A stretch of 64,000 nt of DNA from Desulfuromonas soudanensis (GTDB lineage Bacteria > Desulfobacterota > Desulfuromonadia > Desulfuromonadales > WTL). A program made the position numbers and the translations under genes. Below are positions 1 through 8,361 of the stretch, piece by piece (the stretch's first letter is position 1; each line of letters opens with the position of its first letter). The stretch covers positions 1,302,001 to 1,366,000 of the forward strand of contig NZ_CP010802.1 of the NCBI RefSeq assembly GCF_001278055.1, read 5' to 3'. The notes below the pieces were generated by a model that saw nothing but the letters and a program-made list of their open reading frames with translations, did not search any database and was not told where the DNA came from.

Positions 1-1
1 C

Positions 2-526
2 GAGGTGGCCCTGCTGCAGGTGCCGGAACTCGTCCCCGAAGAGGCCCTGGAAAAATCGGGCGCCGCGGCGGCCCGCAAGGCCTTTGCCAAAATTCCCTTC
101 GCCAAGCCGGAGGGTCTGGCCGACGCCGATGCCGTGATTTTCGGCACCCCGACCCGCTTCGGCAACATGTGCGCGCAGATGCGCAACTTTCTCGACCAGA
201 CCGGCGGCCTGTGGATGAAGGGGTCCCTGGTCGGCAAGGTCGGCAGCGTCTTCACCTCCACCGCCACCCAGCACGGCGGGCAGGAAACGACCATCACCAG
301 TTTCCATTCCACCCTGCTGCACCACGGCATGGTCATCGTCGGCGTCCCCTACGCCGAGGCGCGGCTGATGAATATGAGCGAGATCAGCGGCGGCACCCCC
401 TACGGAGCCTCGACCCTGGCCGCCCCCGACGGCTCGCGCACCCCCAGCGAAAACGAGCTGGCCATCGCCCGCTACCAGGGGCGGCATGTGGCGCAGATCA
501 CGGCGAAACTCAAGGGGTCCGGGTAG
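2..526 (+). CDS. wrbA: NAD(P)H:quinone oxidoreductase, WrbA family (5' truncated by window edge)
   Basis: C-terminal about 174 residues of a WrbA-type flavodoxin-fold protein; the reading frame is open at the left edge, so the N-terminal FMN phosphate-binding loop lies outside. Visible family features are VPELVPEE near the start, the [10 protein letters not shown] flavin loop, the [13 protein letters not shown] segment and the [10 protein letters not shown] segment. WrbA proteins are FMN-dependent two-electron reducers of quinones and act as soluble tetramers in oxidative-stress protection. The gene ends just before a strong hairpin terminator and converges on the minus-strand trpD. Identity is secure from motifs; only completeness is unknown. 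Confidence 0.93.
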   Translation, partial: EVALLQVPELVPEEALEKSGAAAARKAFAKIPFAKPEGLADADAVIFGTPTRFGNMCAQMRNFLDQTGGLWMKGSLVGKVGSVFTSTATQHGGQETTITSFHSTLLHHGMVIVGVPYAEARLMNMSEISGGTPYGASTLAAPDGSRTPSENELAIARYQGRHVAQITAKLKGSG

Positions 527-561
527 TTAACAAAGGTGTGATTTGGAGAAAACAAGCAAAG

Positions 562-601
562 CTAAAGAGGCTCTCCGGCGACGGGGAGCCTCTTTAGTTT
601 T
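562..601 (+). terminator. Rho-independent terminator of wrbA
   Basis: Nearly perfect 15-bp stem (562-576 with 583-597, one G-T wobble), six-base loop and four T residues (598-601). It sits 35 bases after the wrbA stop, between wrbA and the converging trpD. The minus-strand flank is also T-rich, so it may serve both directions. Confidence 0.85.
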
Positions 602-689
602 GGGGCGGGAATTACTCTATGACATCAACCGCTCAGGACACGCGCTCCCGCCGGGGTGCCTTTCCCCCTTTCCTGCTTCAAGGGACGAA

Positions 690-1751
690 TCAGTCGAATC
701 CCTGGTTCGTCAGCGCCTTAAGCCTTTCCACCTGCCTCAGGGCCTGGCCGCCGTCAATGGCAGCGGCCGCTCGTTCCATCCCCTCCCTGACCGAGGTCGC
801 CTTCCCCGTTGCCAGAAGGGCGTAGGCGGCATTGAGCAAAACGATATCCCGCTTCGGCCCCCGTTCGCCCTGGAGTACGGCCCGGACGGTGACGGCGTTG
901 GCCGCCGCGTCGCCGCCGCGCAGGGCCTCCATCGAGCAGCGCTTAAGGCCGAATTCTTTGGGGGCAATGGTGGACAGCTGGATCCCTCCGGGAGTGATTT
1001 CGGCCAGAAGCGTTTCCCTGGTCAGGGTGATCTCATCCATGCCGTCCATGCCGTGCACGACAAACCCGCTCCGGCAGCCGAGCCTGTGGAGGACCCACGC
1101 CAGCTTCTCCACCAGCTCCGCCTGGTAGACCCCCATGACCTGACAATCGGCGCCGGCCGGGTTGGTCAGCGGACCGAGGATGTTGAAGATGGTGCGGATG
1201 CCGATTTCCCGGCGCGGTCCGATGGAGTGTTTCATGGCGCCATGCAGGGCCGGTGCGAAGAGAAAGCCGATCCCCACCTCGTGGATGCACTTCTCGACGG
1301 TTTCCGGGGTGACGTCGAGGTTTATCCCCAGCTTCTCGATGACGTCGGCGCTGCCGCAGAGGGAAGAGACCGAGCGGTTGCCGTGCTTGGCCACCTTGAC
1401 GCCGCAGGCGGAGACGACGAATGAGACGGTGGTGGAGATGTTGAAGGTGTTCGTCCCGTCCCCTCCGGTGCCGACCACGTCCAGGATGGTTTCCCGGTCG
1501 AGATTGATCTCGTCCCGGTCGATGTCGAGGACGTTTCGACCGGCATGGATCGGCGTGACCCGTTCCCGCATGACCCGGGCGGCACCGGTAATTTCATCGA
1601 CGGTTTCGCCCTTCATGCGCAGGGCGGTGATGAAGGATGCGGTCTGGGCCGGCGTGGAGCCGCCGGACATGATCTGGCTCATGACCTCGATCATCTCCCC
1701 TTCGTTCAGATCCATCCCCTCCACGACACGGGCAATCGCTTTTTTGATCAC
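690..1751 (-). CDS. trpD: Anthranilate phosphoribosyltransferase
   Basis: 353 residues, the usual length for TrpD, which joins anthranilate to PRPP in the second dedicated step of tryptophan synthesis (cytosolic homodimer). Visible are the GTGGD glycine-rich PRPP loop (about residues 93-97), the KHGNRSVSS motif (about 121-129), and the [13 protein letters not shown] and [11 protein letters not shown] segments that line the anthranilate tunnel. It starts with GTG at 1751, preceded by GGGAGG at good spacing. It lies 15 bases after the nitroreductase stop and looks like the last gene of the marR-FUSC-nitroreductase-trpD unit. No other trp gene is in the window, so it is detached from a classical trp operon here. 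Confidence 0.96.
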   Translation of the reverse strand: MIKKAIARVVEGMDLNEGEMIEVMSQIMSGGSTPAQTASFITALRMKGETVDEITGAARVMRERVTPIHAGRNVLDIDRDEINLDRETILDVVGTGGDGTNTFNISTTVSFVVSACGVKVAKHGNRSVSSLCGSADVIEKLGINLDVTPETVEKCIHEVGIGFLFAPALHGAMKHSIGPRREIGIRTIFNILGPLTNPAGADCQVMGVYQAELVEKLAWVLHRLGCRSGFVVHGMDGMDEITLTRETLLAEITPGGIQLSTIAPKEFGLKRCSMEALRGGDAAANAVTVRAVLQGERGPKRDIVLLNAAYALLATGKATSVREGMERAAAAIDGGQALRQVERLKALTNQGFD

Positions 1752-1766
1752 TCTTTAAGCCTCCCT

Positions 1767-2354
1767 TCAACGATGAATATATTTGACCCTGGTCTCAAGG
1801 GATTTCTTGGGCGGCATGGCCTTTACTTTTTCACTGTAACCGAGGGGGATAACGGCCATGAGCTCCCCTTCGGTCTCTTCAAATAAATTCAGGACGTCTT
1901 CATTGATCAAGATGAGGATGCCGAGCCAGACGGAGGAGAGCCGGAGAGCGGTGGCGGCCAGCAGCAGGTTCTGGATGGCGGCGGCAGAACTCTGAATTTC
2001 CATGGTTCGGAAGAAGTCCCGGGCCTTCTTCTGGTCCGGGCTGAAAAGTCCGGTGGCATGCCGGGTCATTTCACCCGTGGTGACGACCCCCACCACCACA
2101 GGGGCGCTGGATATGCTTCGCGACGCCATCCGAAGAAGTGCCGAGGAGGCTTTGGGGAATCCGGCAGCTTTTTCGTTCACCAGGCCGGCCAGCTCTCGTT
2201 TCTTTTCTCCACTGACGACAATAAATCGCCACGACTGCTGATTGTGCGCCGAGGGGGCATGATTTGCCGCATCAAGGACGTTCTGCAGGTCGGATTCGGA
2301 AACAGCCTTGTCTTCAAACAATCTGACGCTTCGCCTCTGCTGTATGACGTTCAT
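1767..2354 (-). CDS. Nitroreductase family protein
   Basis: About 195 residues of the FMN-dependent nitroreductase fold. The N-terminal RRSVRLFEDK motif contacts FMN phosphate, followed by APSAHNQQSWRF (FMN-binding loop) and the C-terminal VIPLGY...K segment. Such enzymes reduce nitro groups, quinones or flavins; substrate cannot be told from sequence. ATG at 2354 overlaps the upstream FUSC stop as ATGA and is preferred. A GTG at 2369 has a better-spaced AAAGG ribosome site and would add five residues. It is cotranscribed with a MarR regulator, which fits a xenobiotic or quinone response. Confidence 0.88.
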   Translation of the reverse strand: MNVIQQRRSVRLFEDKAVSESDLQNVLDAANHAPSAHNQQSWRFIVVSGEKKRELAGLVNEKAAGFPKASSALLRMASRSISSAPVVVGVVTTGEMTRHATGLFSPDQKKARDFFRTMEIQSSAAAIQNLLLAATALRLSSVWLGILILINEDVLNLFEETEGELMAVIPLGYSEKVKAMPPKKSLETRVKYIHR

Positions 2355-2779
2355 AATATCGTTGAACACGGTATGCACCTTTCTGAGATGATGCTTGAGT
2401 TAAACAGAAAATTCTTTTCCCCTGGGGGCCGGTCGTTCTGCGGATTTCGGGCGAGATGGGCCAGCGAGCGCAGCGTTTCTTCCATAAGCCGGGATTCGGC
2501 CGGGGAGAGGTCAGCGGTTACTTTTCGTTCTTGCAGGAGGAGCAGGCCGGCCAGGGCGCCGGTCGCCGTTCCGATGAGTCGATAAAGGCTCTTTTCGAAC
2601 AGCAGTCCGCGCGTCGGTTGAATGACGATGAGCGCCGTCATGGCCGCCCAATAGGGAGATTCCAGCCGCAGCCATACGGCAACGGCCAGAGCCGCCAGGG
2701 CGGCAGCGGTGTTGCGCAGAGCGAGGATGAATTGGGGACGGTTCCGGCTGAAAAAGCGGCGGAATTTGCGGGAGATCAT
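2351..2779 (-). CDS. Truncated FUSC-family (fusaric acid/aromatic exporter-like) membrane protein
   Basis: 142 residues. The first 75 or so match the N-terminal transmembrane part of FUSC/YccS/AaeB exporters: a hydrophobic pair of helices, then SPYWAAMTALIVIQPTRG and LYRLIGTATGALAG, which are hallmark segments. Full-length family members have about 350-700 residues, so most membrane helices and the soluble domain are missing. The tail (SPAESRLMEETLRSLAHLARN) resembles an amphipathic C-terminal helix, suggesting an internal deletion rather than a simple stop. Start overlaps marR stop by four bases and its stop overlaps the nitroreductase start, so translation appears coupled. It may be a remnant or a small partner protein. 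Confidence 0.7.
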   Translation of the reverse strand: MISRKFRRFFSRNRPQFILALRNTAAALAALAVAVWLRLESPYWAAMTALIVIQPTRGLLFEKSLYRLIGTATGALAGLLLLQERKVTADLSPAESRLMEETLRSLAHLARNPQNDRPPGEKNFLFNSSIISERCIPCSTIL

Positions 2780-3240
2780 GGTTTGACGGAGCTCTGTGCC
2801 TGGCAGATATTGGCTTCCAGGCGCTCGATGAACTCGGCCATCCGGGAAATTTCGCCATCGTCGAAGGAGCTGAAGAGGGCATTTTCAAGGGTCATGACTT
2901 TTTCCTGGATCCGATTGACCAGCAGTTTCCCGTCTCCGGTCAAAAACAGGAGTTTGGCGCGCCGATCCGAAACATCCTCCTGTCGCCGGAGCAACCCCTT
3001 GTCCAGGAGGGTGTCAAGAAGACGGACGATGGACGGCCCTTTGATGCCGAGGGATTCGGCCAGATCCTTTTGCCGCGTGCCGTCGCCGAGGAGGTGCAGG
3101 TGAAGAAGGGGCCTCCAGGTGGCATCGGTCAGCCCTGAACCCTGGATTTCCGTGTCCAGAACCTGCCGCCAGTGCCGTGTCGCCAGGGCAAGACGGAAGA
3201 GAAGGTTGCCGCGATGGATCGTCTCATTCGTTTCAGTCAT
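2776..3240 (-). CDS. MarR-family transcriptional regulator
   Basis: 154 residues with the MarR winged-helix layout: N-terminal dimer helix, recognition helix region (RQKDLAESLGIKGPSIVRLLDTL, about 57-79), wing with the DVSDRRAKLLFLT signature (about 89-101), and a C-terminal dimer helix. MarR dimers usually repress neighbouring drug, aromatic or redox-stress genes and let go on ligand binding or Cys oxidation. It leads the minus-strand operon with the FUSC remnant and nitroreductase. A perfect TTGC-AT-GCAA palindrome lies 26 bases upstream over its -35 box, consistent with autorepression. No Shine-Dalgarno is visible before ATG 3240. Confidence 0.92.
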   Translation of the reverse strand: MTETNETIHRGNLLFRLALATRHWRQVLDTEIQGSGLTDATWRPLLHLHLLGDGTRQKDLAESLGIKGPSIVRLLDTLLDKGLLRRQEDVSDRRAKLLFLTGDGKLLVNRIQEKVMTLENALFSSFDDGEISRMAEFIERLEANICQAQSSVKP

Positions 3241-3246
3241 GAAGAA

Positions 3247-3275
3247 AAGATAGCACCCTAATTATTTGCATGCAA
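3247..3275 (-). promoter_or_regulatory. marR operon promoter with MarR-type palindromic operator
   Basis: On the minus strand a TTGCAT box (3275-3270), 17-base spacer and TATCTT box (3252-3247) form a good housekeeping promoter. The -35 lies inside a perfect 10-bp palindrome TTGCATGCAA (3266-3275), the TTGCnnGCAA form bound by many MarR/SlyA regulators. A start site about seven bases after the -10 would fall at or next to the marR ATG, so the transcript may be leaderless. Confidence 0.62.
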
Positions 3276-3428
3276 CCATTTCTTCGGGGGTCATCGAGGA
3301 TATCTTTGAGCTATTCCTGGCGGAGGACGGCCTTCGGGGCAAAAACCACTTTGCCCCACGCCGGCGACCGTGTATTTTGTCCCGGAGATCCTCGGCATCG
3401 AGTTTTTTTCAGACAGGGGGATAAATTT

Positions 3429-3709
3429 ATGGCCATGGCAACGGCACGGCACATTCTGGTCGAAACCGAAGAAGAGTCTCTGAAACTCAAGGAGGAGCTC
3501 GGGGGGGGGGCGCCGATTTTACTTTTGTGGCGCAGCAGCATTCCCTCTGTCCTTCGGGACGTCGGGGGGGCGACCTCGGAGCCTTTGCTCAGGGGCAGAT
3601 GGTCCCGGAGTTCGACGCGGCGGTCTTCTCCGGCCCCCTGAATCAGGTCCTCGGGCCGGTGCAGACCGGCTTCGGCTTTCACCTCATCGAGGTTACCAAA
3701 CGCTGGTAG
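3429..3709 (+). pseudogene. Parvulin-type peptidyl-prolyl isomerase (PpiC-like), frameshifted at a G10 tract
   Basis: Reads as a small cytosolic parvulin of about 92 residues in two frames. The first frame from ATG 3429 (or 3435) gives [11 protein letters not shown], the typical parvulin start. After the run of ten G at 3501-3510 the family continues one frame over with [29 protein letters not shown]..., ending [12 protein letters not shown]. Alignment by eye to PpiC predicts LGGGADF, i.e. eight G instead of ten. A GGGGG ribosome site precedes 3429. Either the gene is inactivated, the tract is phase-variable, or the homopolymer length is a sequencing error. Parvulins speed prolyl bond isomerisation during folding. 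Confidence 0.8.
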
Positions 3710-3747
3710 CAATGCGGGAACAAATGGAAAAAAGGAGAGAACAGCCG

Positions 3748-4851
3748 ATGAAATGCCTGACACGACGACTTGCCGTAGGCCTGATGGTCCTGTTTTTCGG
3801 CCTCCCTCTCGGGAGTGCCGCTGCCGCGCCGGTGGATACCGGCGAGCCGTTCCCGGTCGTTGCGCTGCCGGCCCCCGCCGATCCCGCCGAGCGGGCCTAT
3901 CTCGGCCTCGACAAGGAGGGTCCCTTCACCCTCGATCAGGTGGAGGGGAAGGTGGTGCTGGTGGAGCTGCTCAACGTCCTCTGCCCCCACTGCCGCAAAC
4001 AGACCGGGCCGTACAACGAGCTTTACCGGATGATCGAGGGCGATCCGGTCACCCGCGGCAGGATCAAGATGCTCGGGGTCGCGGTGGCCAACAGCGACGA
4101 GCAGATCGAGGATTTCGTCGACATCTACGCCGTCGCCTTCCCGGTGGTTTCCGACCGCAGTTTTGCCCTCCATAGGGCTCTGCGCGCCGGTCCGACCCCC
4201 TTCTCCCTTTACGTCCTGCGCGATGCCCCGGGGGAGGTCGGGGTGGTGGCGGGTACAGCCCTTGGCGAAGACGAGGGCATGGAAGCGCTCTTCGACTTTC
4301 TCAAGGAGATGCTGACGATGAAAACGGCGGACCTTATCCCTCTGGCCGAAGGGAGTACGGAGGCCGTGGCGTCCCTCGAACCGCCGCAGACGGAAGGGGA
4401 GGTCGCCGCCCGGATCGAGGGAGCCCTGGCGTCCCTGGGAGATAAGGTCAAGGGGGTTCGCCGGGTCTCCCTTCCCAGCGGCCGAAGGGTCTATGCCGCC
4501 CGGGTCCGGCGCTCCGGCGAGTGGGAGACGATTTTCGCCGAGGTTACCAGCCGTTCGGCGATCTGCGACGTCTGCCACAACGTCCACTTCTTCTACCTCT
4601 TCGACAGCAAGGGGAAGATCCTTGCCTTCGAACCGCTGCACCTCACCAAATACGGCAACGCCGAATGGAACAAGGGGGAGGTGGATCATTTTGCCAAAAG
4701 AGTGGTCGGCCGGTCGATGACCGGCCTGTGGAATTTCGATCCGAAGGTCGATGCGGTAACGAGCGCCACCATGACCTCTGCGATCATCTTCGACAACTTC
4801 GATCAGGGGCGGCAGCTCCTCGATGAATTGAAGGCTGCCGGAGAGCTGTAA
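3748..4851 (+). CDS. Secreted thioredoxin-like/FMN-binding-like protein with a CXXCH motif
   Basis: About 367 residues. Start at 3748 is chosen because GGAGAG lies eight bases upstream and it begins a clear signal peptide (KCLTRRLAVGLMVLFFGLPLGSAAAA). Next is a TlpA/redoxin-type thioredoxin domain with active site LCPHC (about residue 80-90). The C-terminal third contains AICDVCH, a CXXCH c-type haem-binding motif, then HLTKYGN and VDAVTSATMTSA, which resembles the flavinylation motif of FMN_bind proteins (RnfG/NqrC type). So it is probably a periplasmic redox protein joining a dithiol site with a flavin and perhaps one haem. It follows the broken parvulin by 38 bases. The exact role is unknown. 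Confidence 0.72.
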   Translation: MKCLTRRLAVGLMVLFFGLPLGSAAAAPVDTGEPFPVVALPAPADPAERAYLGLDKEGPFTLDQVEGKVVLVELLNVLCPHCRKQTGPYNELYRMIEGDPVTRGRIKMLGVAVANSDEQIEDFVDIYAVAFPVVSDRSFALHRALRAGPTPFSLYVLRDAPGEVGVVAGTALGEDEGMEALFDFLKEMLTMKTADLIPLAEGSTEAVASLEPPQTEGEVAARIEGALASLGDKVKGVRRVSLPSGRRVYAARVRRSGEWETIFAEVTSRSAICDVCHNVHFFYLFDSKGKILAFEPLHLTKYGNAEWNKGEVDHFAKRVVGRSMTGLWNFDPKVDAVTSATMTSAIIFDNFDQGRQLLDELKAAGEL

Positions 4852-5001
4852 GGGACGGGCGCCCCTTTTCCTCCTTGTCCTCCAGCGCCGCACAGGCTAT
4901 CCTTTCCGGTCGTATACGCTTTTTCCGGAAAACTTTTTCGGGATATCCCTCTCAACGGCCAGCAGGCTGCCCGGGGTGGATGTCGCAGGAGCATCTGATT
5001 C

Positions 5002-6099
5002 ATGGCCCGAAAAATTTTCATCTCCGCCACCGGTCAGGACTGCGGCAAAACGACGACCAGCCTCTCCCTTCTCTACCAGGCGCGGAAGAAATACAGCCGC
5101 ATCGGCTTCATCAAGCCGATCGGCCCCAAGCCGATCGACTTCCTCGGCCGCCGTATCGACACCGACCCGGCGATGATCGCCAAGGTTTTCGGTCTCGAAC
5201 ATCTCATCGACTTCATGTGTCCGGTGGTGGTGGAGCCGGGGATGACCCACCGGATGATCGAGGGGAAGATCTCCGTCGTCGAGCTCGAAGGGCGCATCCT
5301 GCAAGCGGTGGAGCGCCTCGAGCAGGAGTGCGACTTTCTCGTCATCGAGGGGGCGGGGCACAGCGGCGTCGGCTCGGTTCTCGGCCTCAGCAACGCCCGG
5401 GTGGCGGCCCTCCTCGGAGCGCCGGTGCTGATGGTGACCGGCGGCGGTCTCGGGAGCGTGATCGACTCGGTCTGCATGAACCTGGCCCTCTACCGGGAGT
5501 GCGGGTCCGAGGTGCGGCTGCTGGTGGCCAACAAGCTGATTCCCGAGAAGCGCGACAAGACCATGCACCATTTGCGTCTTGCCTTCAAGGATGCCGGCCT
5601 CGGCGTGATCGGCGGCTTCAACTACCAGCCGGTGCTGGCCAATCCGACCCTCAAGCGGATCGCTCACGTCCTCGGGATCCCGGTCAACGGCAACGCCGCC
5701 GATCTGATGCGCATCGTCCACCATGTCCAGATCGGCGCCGCCTCCACCCAGCGGGTGGTGGATATGCTCGAAGAGGACACGCTCCTCATCGTCACCAGTT
5801 CCCGGGACGAGCTGCTGGTGACCCTCTCCAACCTCTACGCCCACCCCGAATACCGGGCGCAGATTGCCGGCCTGGTGATTCCTGGGGTGGTGCCGATTTC
5901 GAAAATAACCCAGCAGATTCTCGACAGCAGCGGTCTCCCCTATCTGCGCACCACCATGCGCACCGACAGCGTCTTTCTCGCCATTCACGAGGACGTCTCG
6001 AAGCTCACCCCGGAGGATGCCGAGAAGATCGTCCTGATCCACAAACTGGCGGAGAAACGTTTCGACTTCGACTACATCGACCGGCTCTTTTCCGAATGA
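5002..6099 (+). CDS. BioD-like P-loop ATPase (phosphotransacetylase N-terminal domain family)
   Basis: 365 residues. Starts MARKIFISATGQDCGKTTTS, a dethiobiotin-synthetase-like P-loop; then VIEGAGHSGVGSVLGLSNA, the second phosphate/Mg motif, and a C-terminal DRTGG-like domain (about 220-330). This matches the COG0857 family, stand-alone copies of the regulatory N-terminal part of long phosphotransacetylases. The catalytic PTA domain is absent. A nucleotide-sensing or regulatory role in acetyl-phosphate metabolism is possible but unproven. The next gene, a methyltransferase, starts 31 bases downstream in the same direction, so they may be cotranscribed. Confidence 0.82.
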   Translation: MARKIFISATGQDCGKTTTSLSLLYQARKKYSRIGFIKPIGPKPIDFLGRRIDTDPAMIAKVFGLEHLIDFMCPVVVEPGMTHRMIEGKISVVELEGRILQAVERLEQECDFLVIEGAGHSGVGSVLGLSNARVAALLGAPVLMVTGGGLGSVIDSVCMNLALYRECGSEVRLLVANKLIPEKRDKTMHHLRLAFKDAGLGVIGGFNYQPVLANPTLKRIAHVLGIPVNGNAADLMRIVHHVQIGAASTQRVVDMLEEDTLLIVTSSRDELLVTLSNLYAHPEYRAQIAGLVIPGVVPISKITQQILDSSGLPYLRTTMRTDSVFLAIHEDVSKLTPEDAEKIVLIHKLAEKRFDFDYIDRLFSE

Positions 6100-6130
6100 C
6101 CGCGTCGCAACCGCAGGGATTTTTCCAGCC

Positions 6131-6961
6131 ATGAGCGAAAAGCACGACATCCGTCCGGGGCAGTCGATCGAGCTCCTCAAGGAGCTGCACATCCTCACCC
6201 GCGACGGCCAGCTCAACCAGGACAGCCGCCGCAAGCTCAAGCAGGTCAATCACCTCTACCAGTTCATCGAGCCGCTCCTGCAGGAGGTGCTGCAGGAGCG
6301 TTCCGCCATCCGCCTCGTCGACCACGGCGCGGGGAAGTCCTATCTCGGCTTCATCCTCTACGACCTCTTCTTCAAGACGCGGTCGGACGAGAGCCGGATC
6401 TACGGCATCGAGACCCGTGACGAACTGGTGCAAAAATCCCGGGAGCTCTCGGCGCGCCTGAACTTCCCCGGGATGTCCTTCTACAACCTCTCGGTGGCCG
6501 AGGCGACGGAATCGGTGTCCCTGCCGGAGACCGTCGACGTCGTCACCGCTCTCCACGCCTGCGATACCGCCACCGACGACGCCATCGCCTTTGGTTTGAA
6601 AAAAAAGGCTCAATTCCTCGTCCTGGTCCCCTGCTGCCAGGCCGAGGTGGCCACGGCCCTGCGCCGGACCAAGGCCGCCGCCCTGGCCCGGGGACCCCTG
6701 GCGGAGATCTGGCGCCACTCCCTGCACACCCGCGAATTCGGCAGCCACCTCACCAACGTCCTGCGCTGCCTGCAACTGCAGGCCCACGGCTATCAGGTGA
6801 GCGTGACCGAGCTGGTCGGCTGGGAACACTCGATGAAAAACGAGCTCATCATCGCCCGTTTCAAGGATCTCCCCCGCCGCCATCCCGCCGAACGCCTCCG
6901 CGAGCTCCTCGGGACCCTGGGGCTCGAGGAGCTGGAGGGGCGGTTTCTGACTCCGGAGTAA
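6131..6961 (+). CDS. SAM-dependent methyltransferase-like protein (Methyltransf_32 type)
   Basis: 276 residues. The Rossmann SAM-binding motif I is LVDHGAGKSYLGF (about 62-74), followed by GIETRDELV (motif with the acidic residue) and VVTALHACDTATDDAI (about 137-152), then VLVPCCQAEV. ALHACDTATD and PCC are characteristic of the group that includes GSTCD-like and tRNA/rRNA-type methyltransferases of the Methyltransf_32 family. Substrate is not evident. An N-terminal helical region of about 50 residues precedes the fold. Likely cytosolic, possibly in one unit with the upstream BioD-like gene. Confidence 0.75.
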   Translation: MSEKHDIRPGQSIELLKELHILTRDGQLNQDSRRKLKQVNHLYQFIEPLLQEVLQERSAIRLVDHGAGKSYLGFILYDLFFKTRSDESRIYGIETRDELVQKSRELSARLNFPGMSFYNLSVAEATESVSLPETVDVVTALHACDTATDDAIAFGLKKKAQFLVLVPCCQAEVATALRRTKAAALARGPLAEIWRHSLHTREFGSHLTNVLRCLQLQAHGYQVSVTELVGWEHSMKNELIIARFKDLPRRHPAERLRELLGTLGLEELEGRFLTPE

Positions 6962-7092
6962 GCGTCGCTGCGACCCCTCTCCGGGGCTCCTCGTGCCGCT
7001 CCCCGGAAAATCCGCCATTTTGCTCGCCGACTGTGCTAGGATGTCCGTTCGCTGGATTTTTCCTTTTGTTAACGCAACACGCGAGAGTTCCG

Positions 7093-7974
7093 ATGAAAAT
7101 AGAATGGTACCCGGGGCACATGGCCAAGGCCCGCCGTCAGATCATCGAGGTGATGGCCACCATCGACGTGGTCATCGAGGTCATCGACGCCCGTCTCCCC
7201 GCCTCCAGTTCCAACCCCCTCCTGGCCAAATTGCGGGGGGTCAAACCCTGCATCAAGATCCTCAACAAGAACGACCTCGCCGACCCGGAAGTCACCCGGG
7301 CCTGGGTGCGTCATTTCGAAGAGGAGTCCAATGTGCGGGCCCTCCCCCTCGAAGCGAAGCAGCGCACCGAGGTCGCCCACATCCCCACTCTTTGCCGGGG
7401 GATGGTCTCCCGTCCCGGCAAGCCGTGGAAGTCGCTGCGGGTCATGGTGATGGGGATTCCCAACGTCGGCAAGTCGACCCTGATCAACACCCTGGCCGGC
7501 AAGCGCATGGCGCGCATCGGCGACAAACCCGCCATCACCACCTGCCCGCAGCAGATCGACCTGCGCAACGGCATCTTCCTTTCCGATACCCCGGGACTCC
7601 TCTGGCCGGTCATGAGCGATCAGCGGGGGGCCTACCGGCTGGCGACCAGCGGCGCCATCGGCGACAGCGCCATCGACTATGCCGATGTCGCACTTTTTGC
7701 CGTCGCCTTCATGATGCGCCGCTATCCCGATCTCCTCTGCGCCCGCTACGACCTGCAGGCACTTCCTGAGAGCCCCACGGCCGCTCTCGAGGAGATCGGC
7801 CGCCGCCGCGGCTGCCTGGTCGGGGGCGGAGAGATCAACCTGCAGCGGGCCGGCGAGGCCTTTCTCCGCGATCTGCGCGGCGGGAGGATCGGCCGGGTCT
7901 CCCTCGAAGAACCGGGGGAGGAGATTGTTGCCGAGGCCGCTCCGGAGGAGGGGAATGGGTACGCCCCCCTTTAA
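7093..7974 (+). CDS. ylqF: Ribosome biogenesis GTPase YlqF/RbgA
   Basis: 293 residues from ATG 7093 (MKIEWYPGHMAKARRQI, the exact family start). The GTPase motifs appear in circularly permuted order: G4 NKND (about 55-58), G1 GIPNVGKST (about 121-129), G3 DTPG (about 170-173). RbgA/YlqF proteins bind the late 50S subunit and promote its maturation. The C-terminal region (after about 200) is the ribosome-contacting helical domain, here shorter and more divergent than in Bacillus. Its end overlaps the YkgJ-like gene by 20 bases, indicating translational coupling. Confidence 0.93.
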   Translation: MKIEWYPGHMAKARRQIIEVMATIDVVIEVIDARLPASSSNPLLAKLRGVKPCIKILNKNDLADPEVTRAWVRHFEEESNVRALPLEAKQRTEVAHIPTLCRGMVSRPGKPWKSLRVMVMGIPNVGKSTLINTLAGKRMARIGDKPAITTCPQQIDLRNGIFLSDTPGLLWPVMSDQRGAYRLATSGAIGDSAIDYADVALFAVAFMMRRYPDLLCARYDLQALPESPTAALEEIGRRRGCLVGGGEINLQRAGEAFLRDLRGGRIGRVSLEEPGEEIVAEAAPEEGNGYAPL

Positions 7975-8320
7975 CTGCCGGCGCTGCGGGCACTGCTGTC
8001 TCACCCTGGTCGACGCCTTTGCCGGCTGCGTCTCGGCGGCCGACCTCGCCCGCTGGAGGGGAGCCGGGCGGCCGGACATCCTCTCCCGGATCGAGAGTCT
8101 CGACCTCGGCCGGGGGAACGTTTTGCACCTCGCCTGGGTCGATCCCCTCACCCGGGACGACGTCGAGCGCTGTCCCTGGCTTGCCGAGCTCCCCGACGGC
8201 GGCGGCTTTGGCTGCACCATCGAAGCGATCAAGCCCGACCACTGCCGCGCCTACCCCGAGGATGAAAGCCACGCCCGCCAGACCGGCTGCCCCGGAGCGG
8301 CCTTTCCCCCCGAAAATTGA
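7955..8320 (+). CDS. YkgJ-family Fe/Zn-chelating cysteine-rich protein
   Basis: 121 residues from ATG 7955, with GGAGGAGGGG just upstream. The N-terminal FNCRRCGHCCL matches the CxxCGxCC motif of the YkgJ/CxxCxxCC family; further conserved Cys are in ERCPWL, GCTI, DHCRAYP and TGCPG. The family is thought to bind zinc or an iron-sulfur centre, role unknown. It overlaps ylqF and precedes a rhodanese gene by 41 bases, so a small operon is likely. Confidence 0.85.
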   Translation: MGTPPFNCRRCGHCCLTLVDAFAGCVSAADLARWRGAGRPDILSRIESLDLGRGNVLHLAWVDPLTRDDVERCPWLAELPDGGGFGCTIEAIKPDHCRAYPEDESHARQTGCPGAAFPPEN

Positions 8321-8361
8321 TTCATCCGCCGTCCGTCGCAATTTTTTTTACAGGAGACAGG

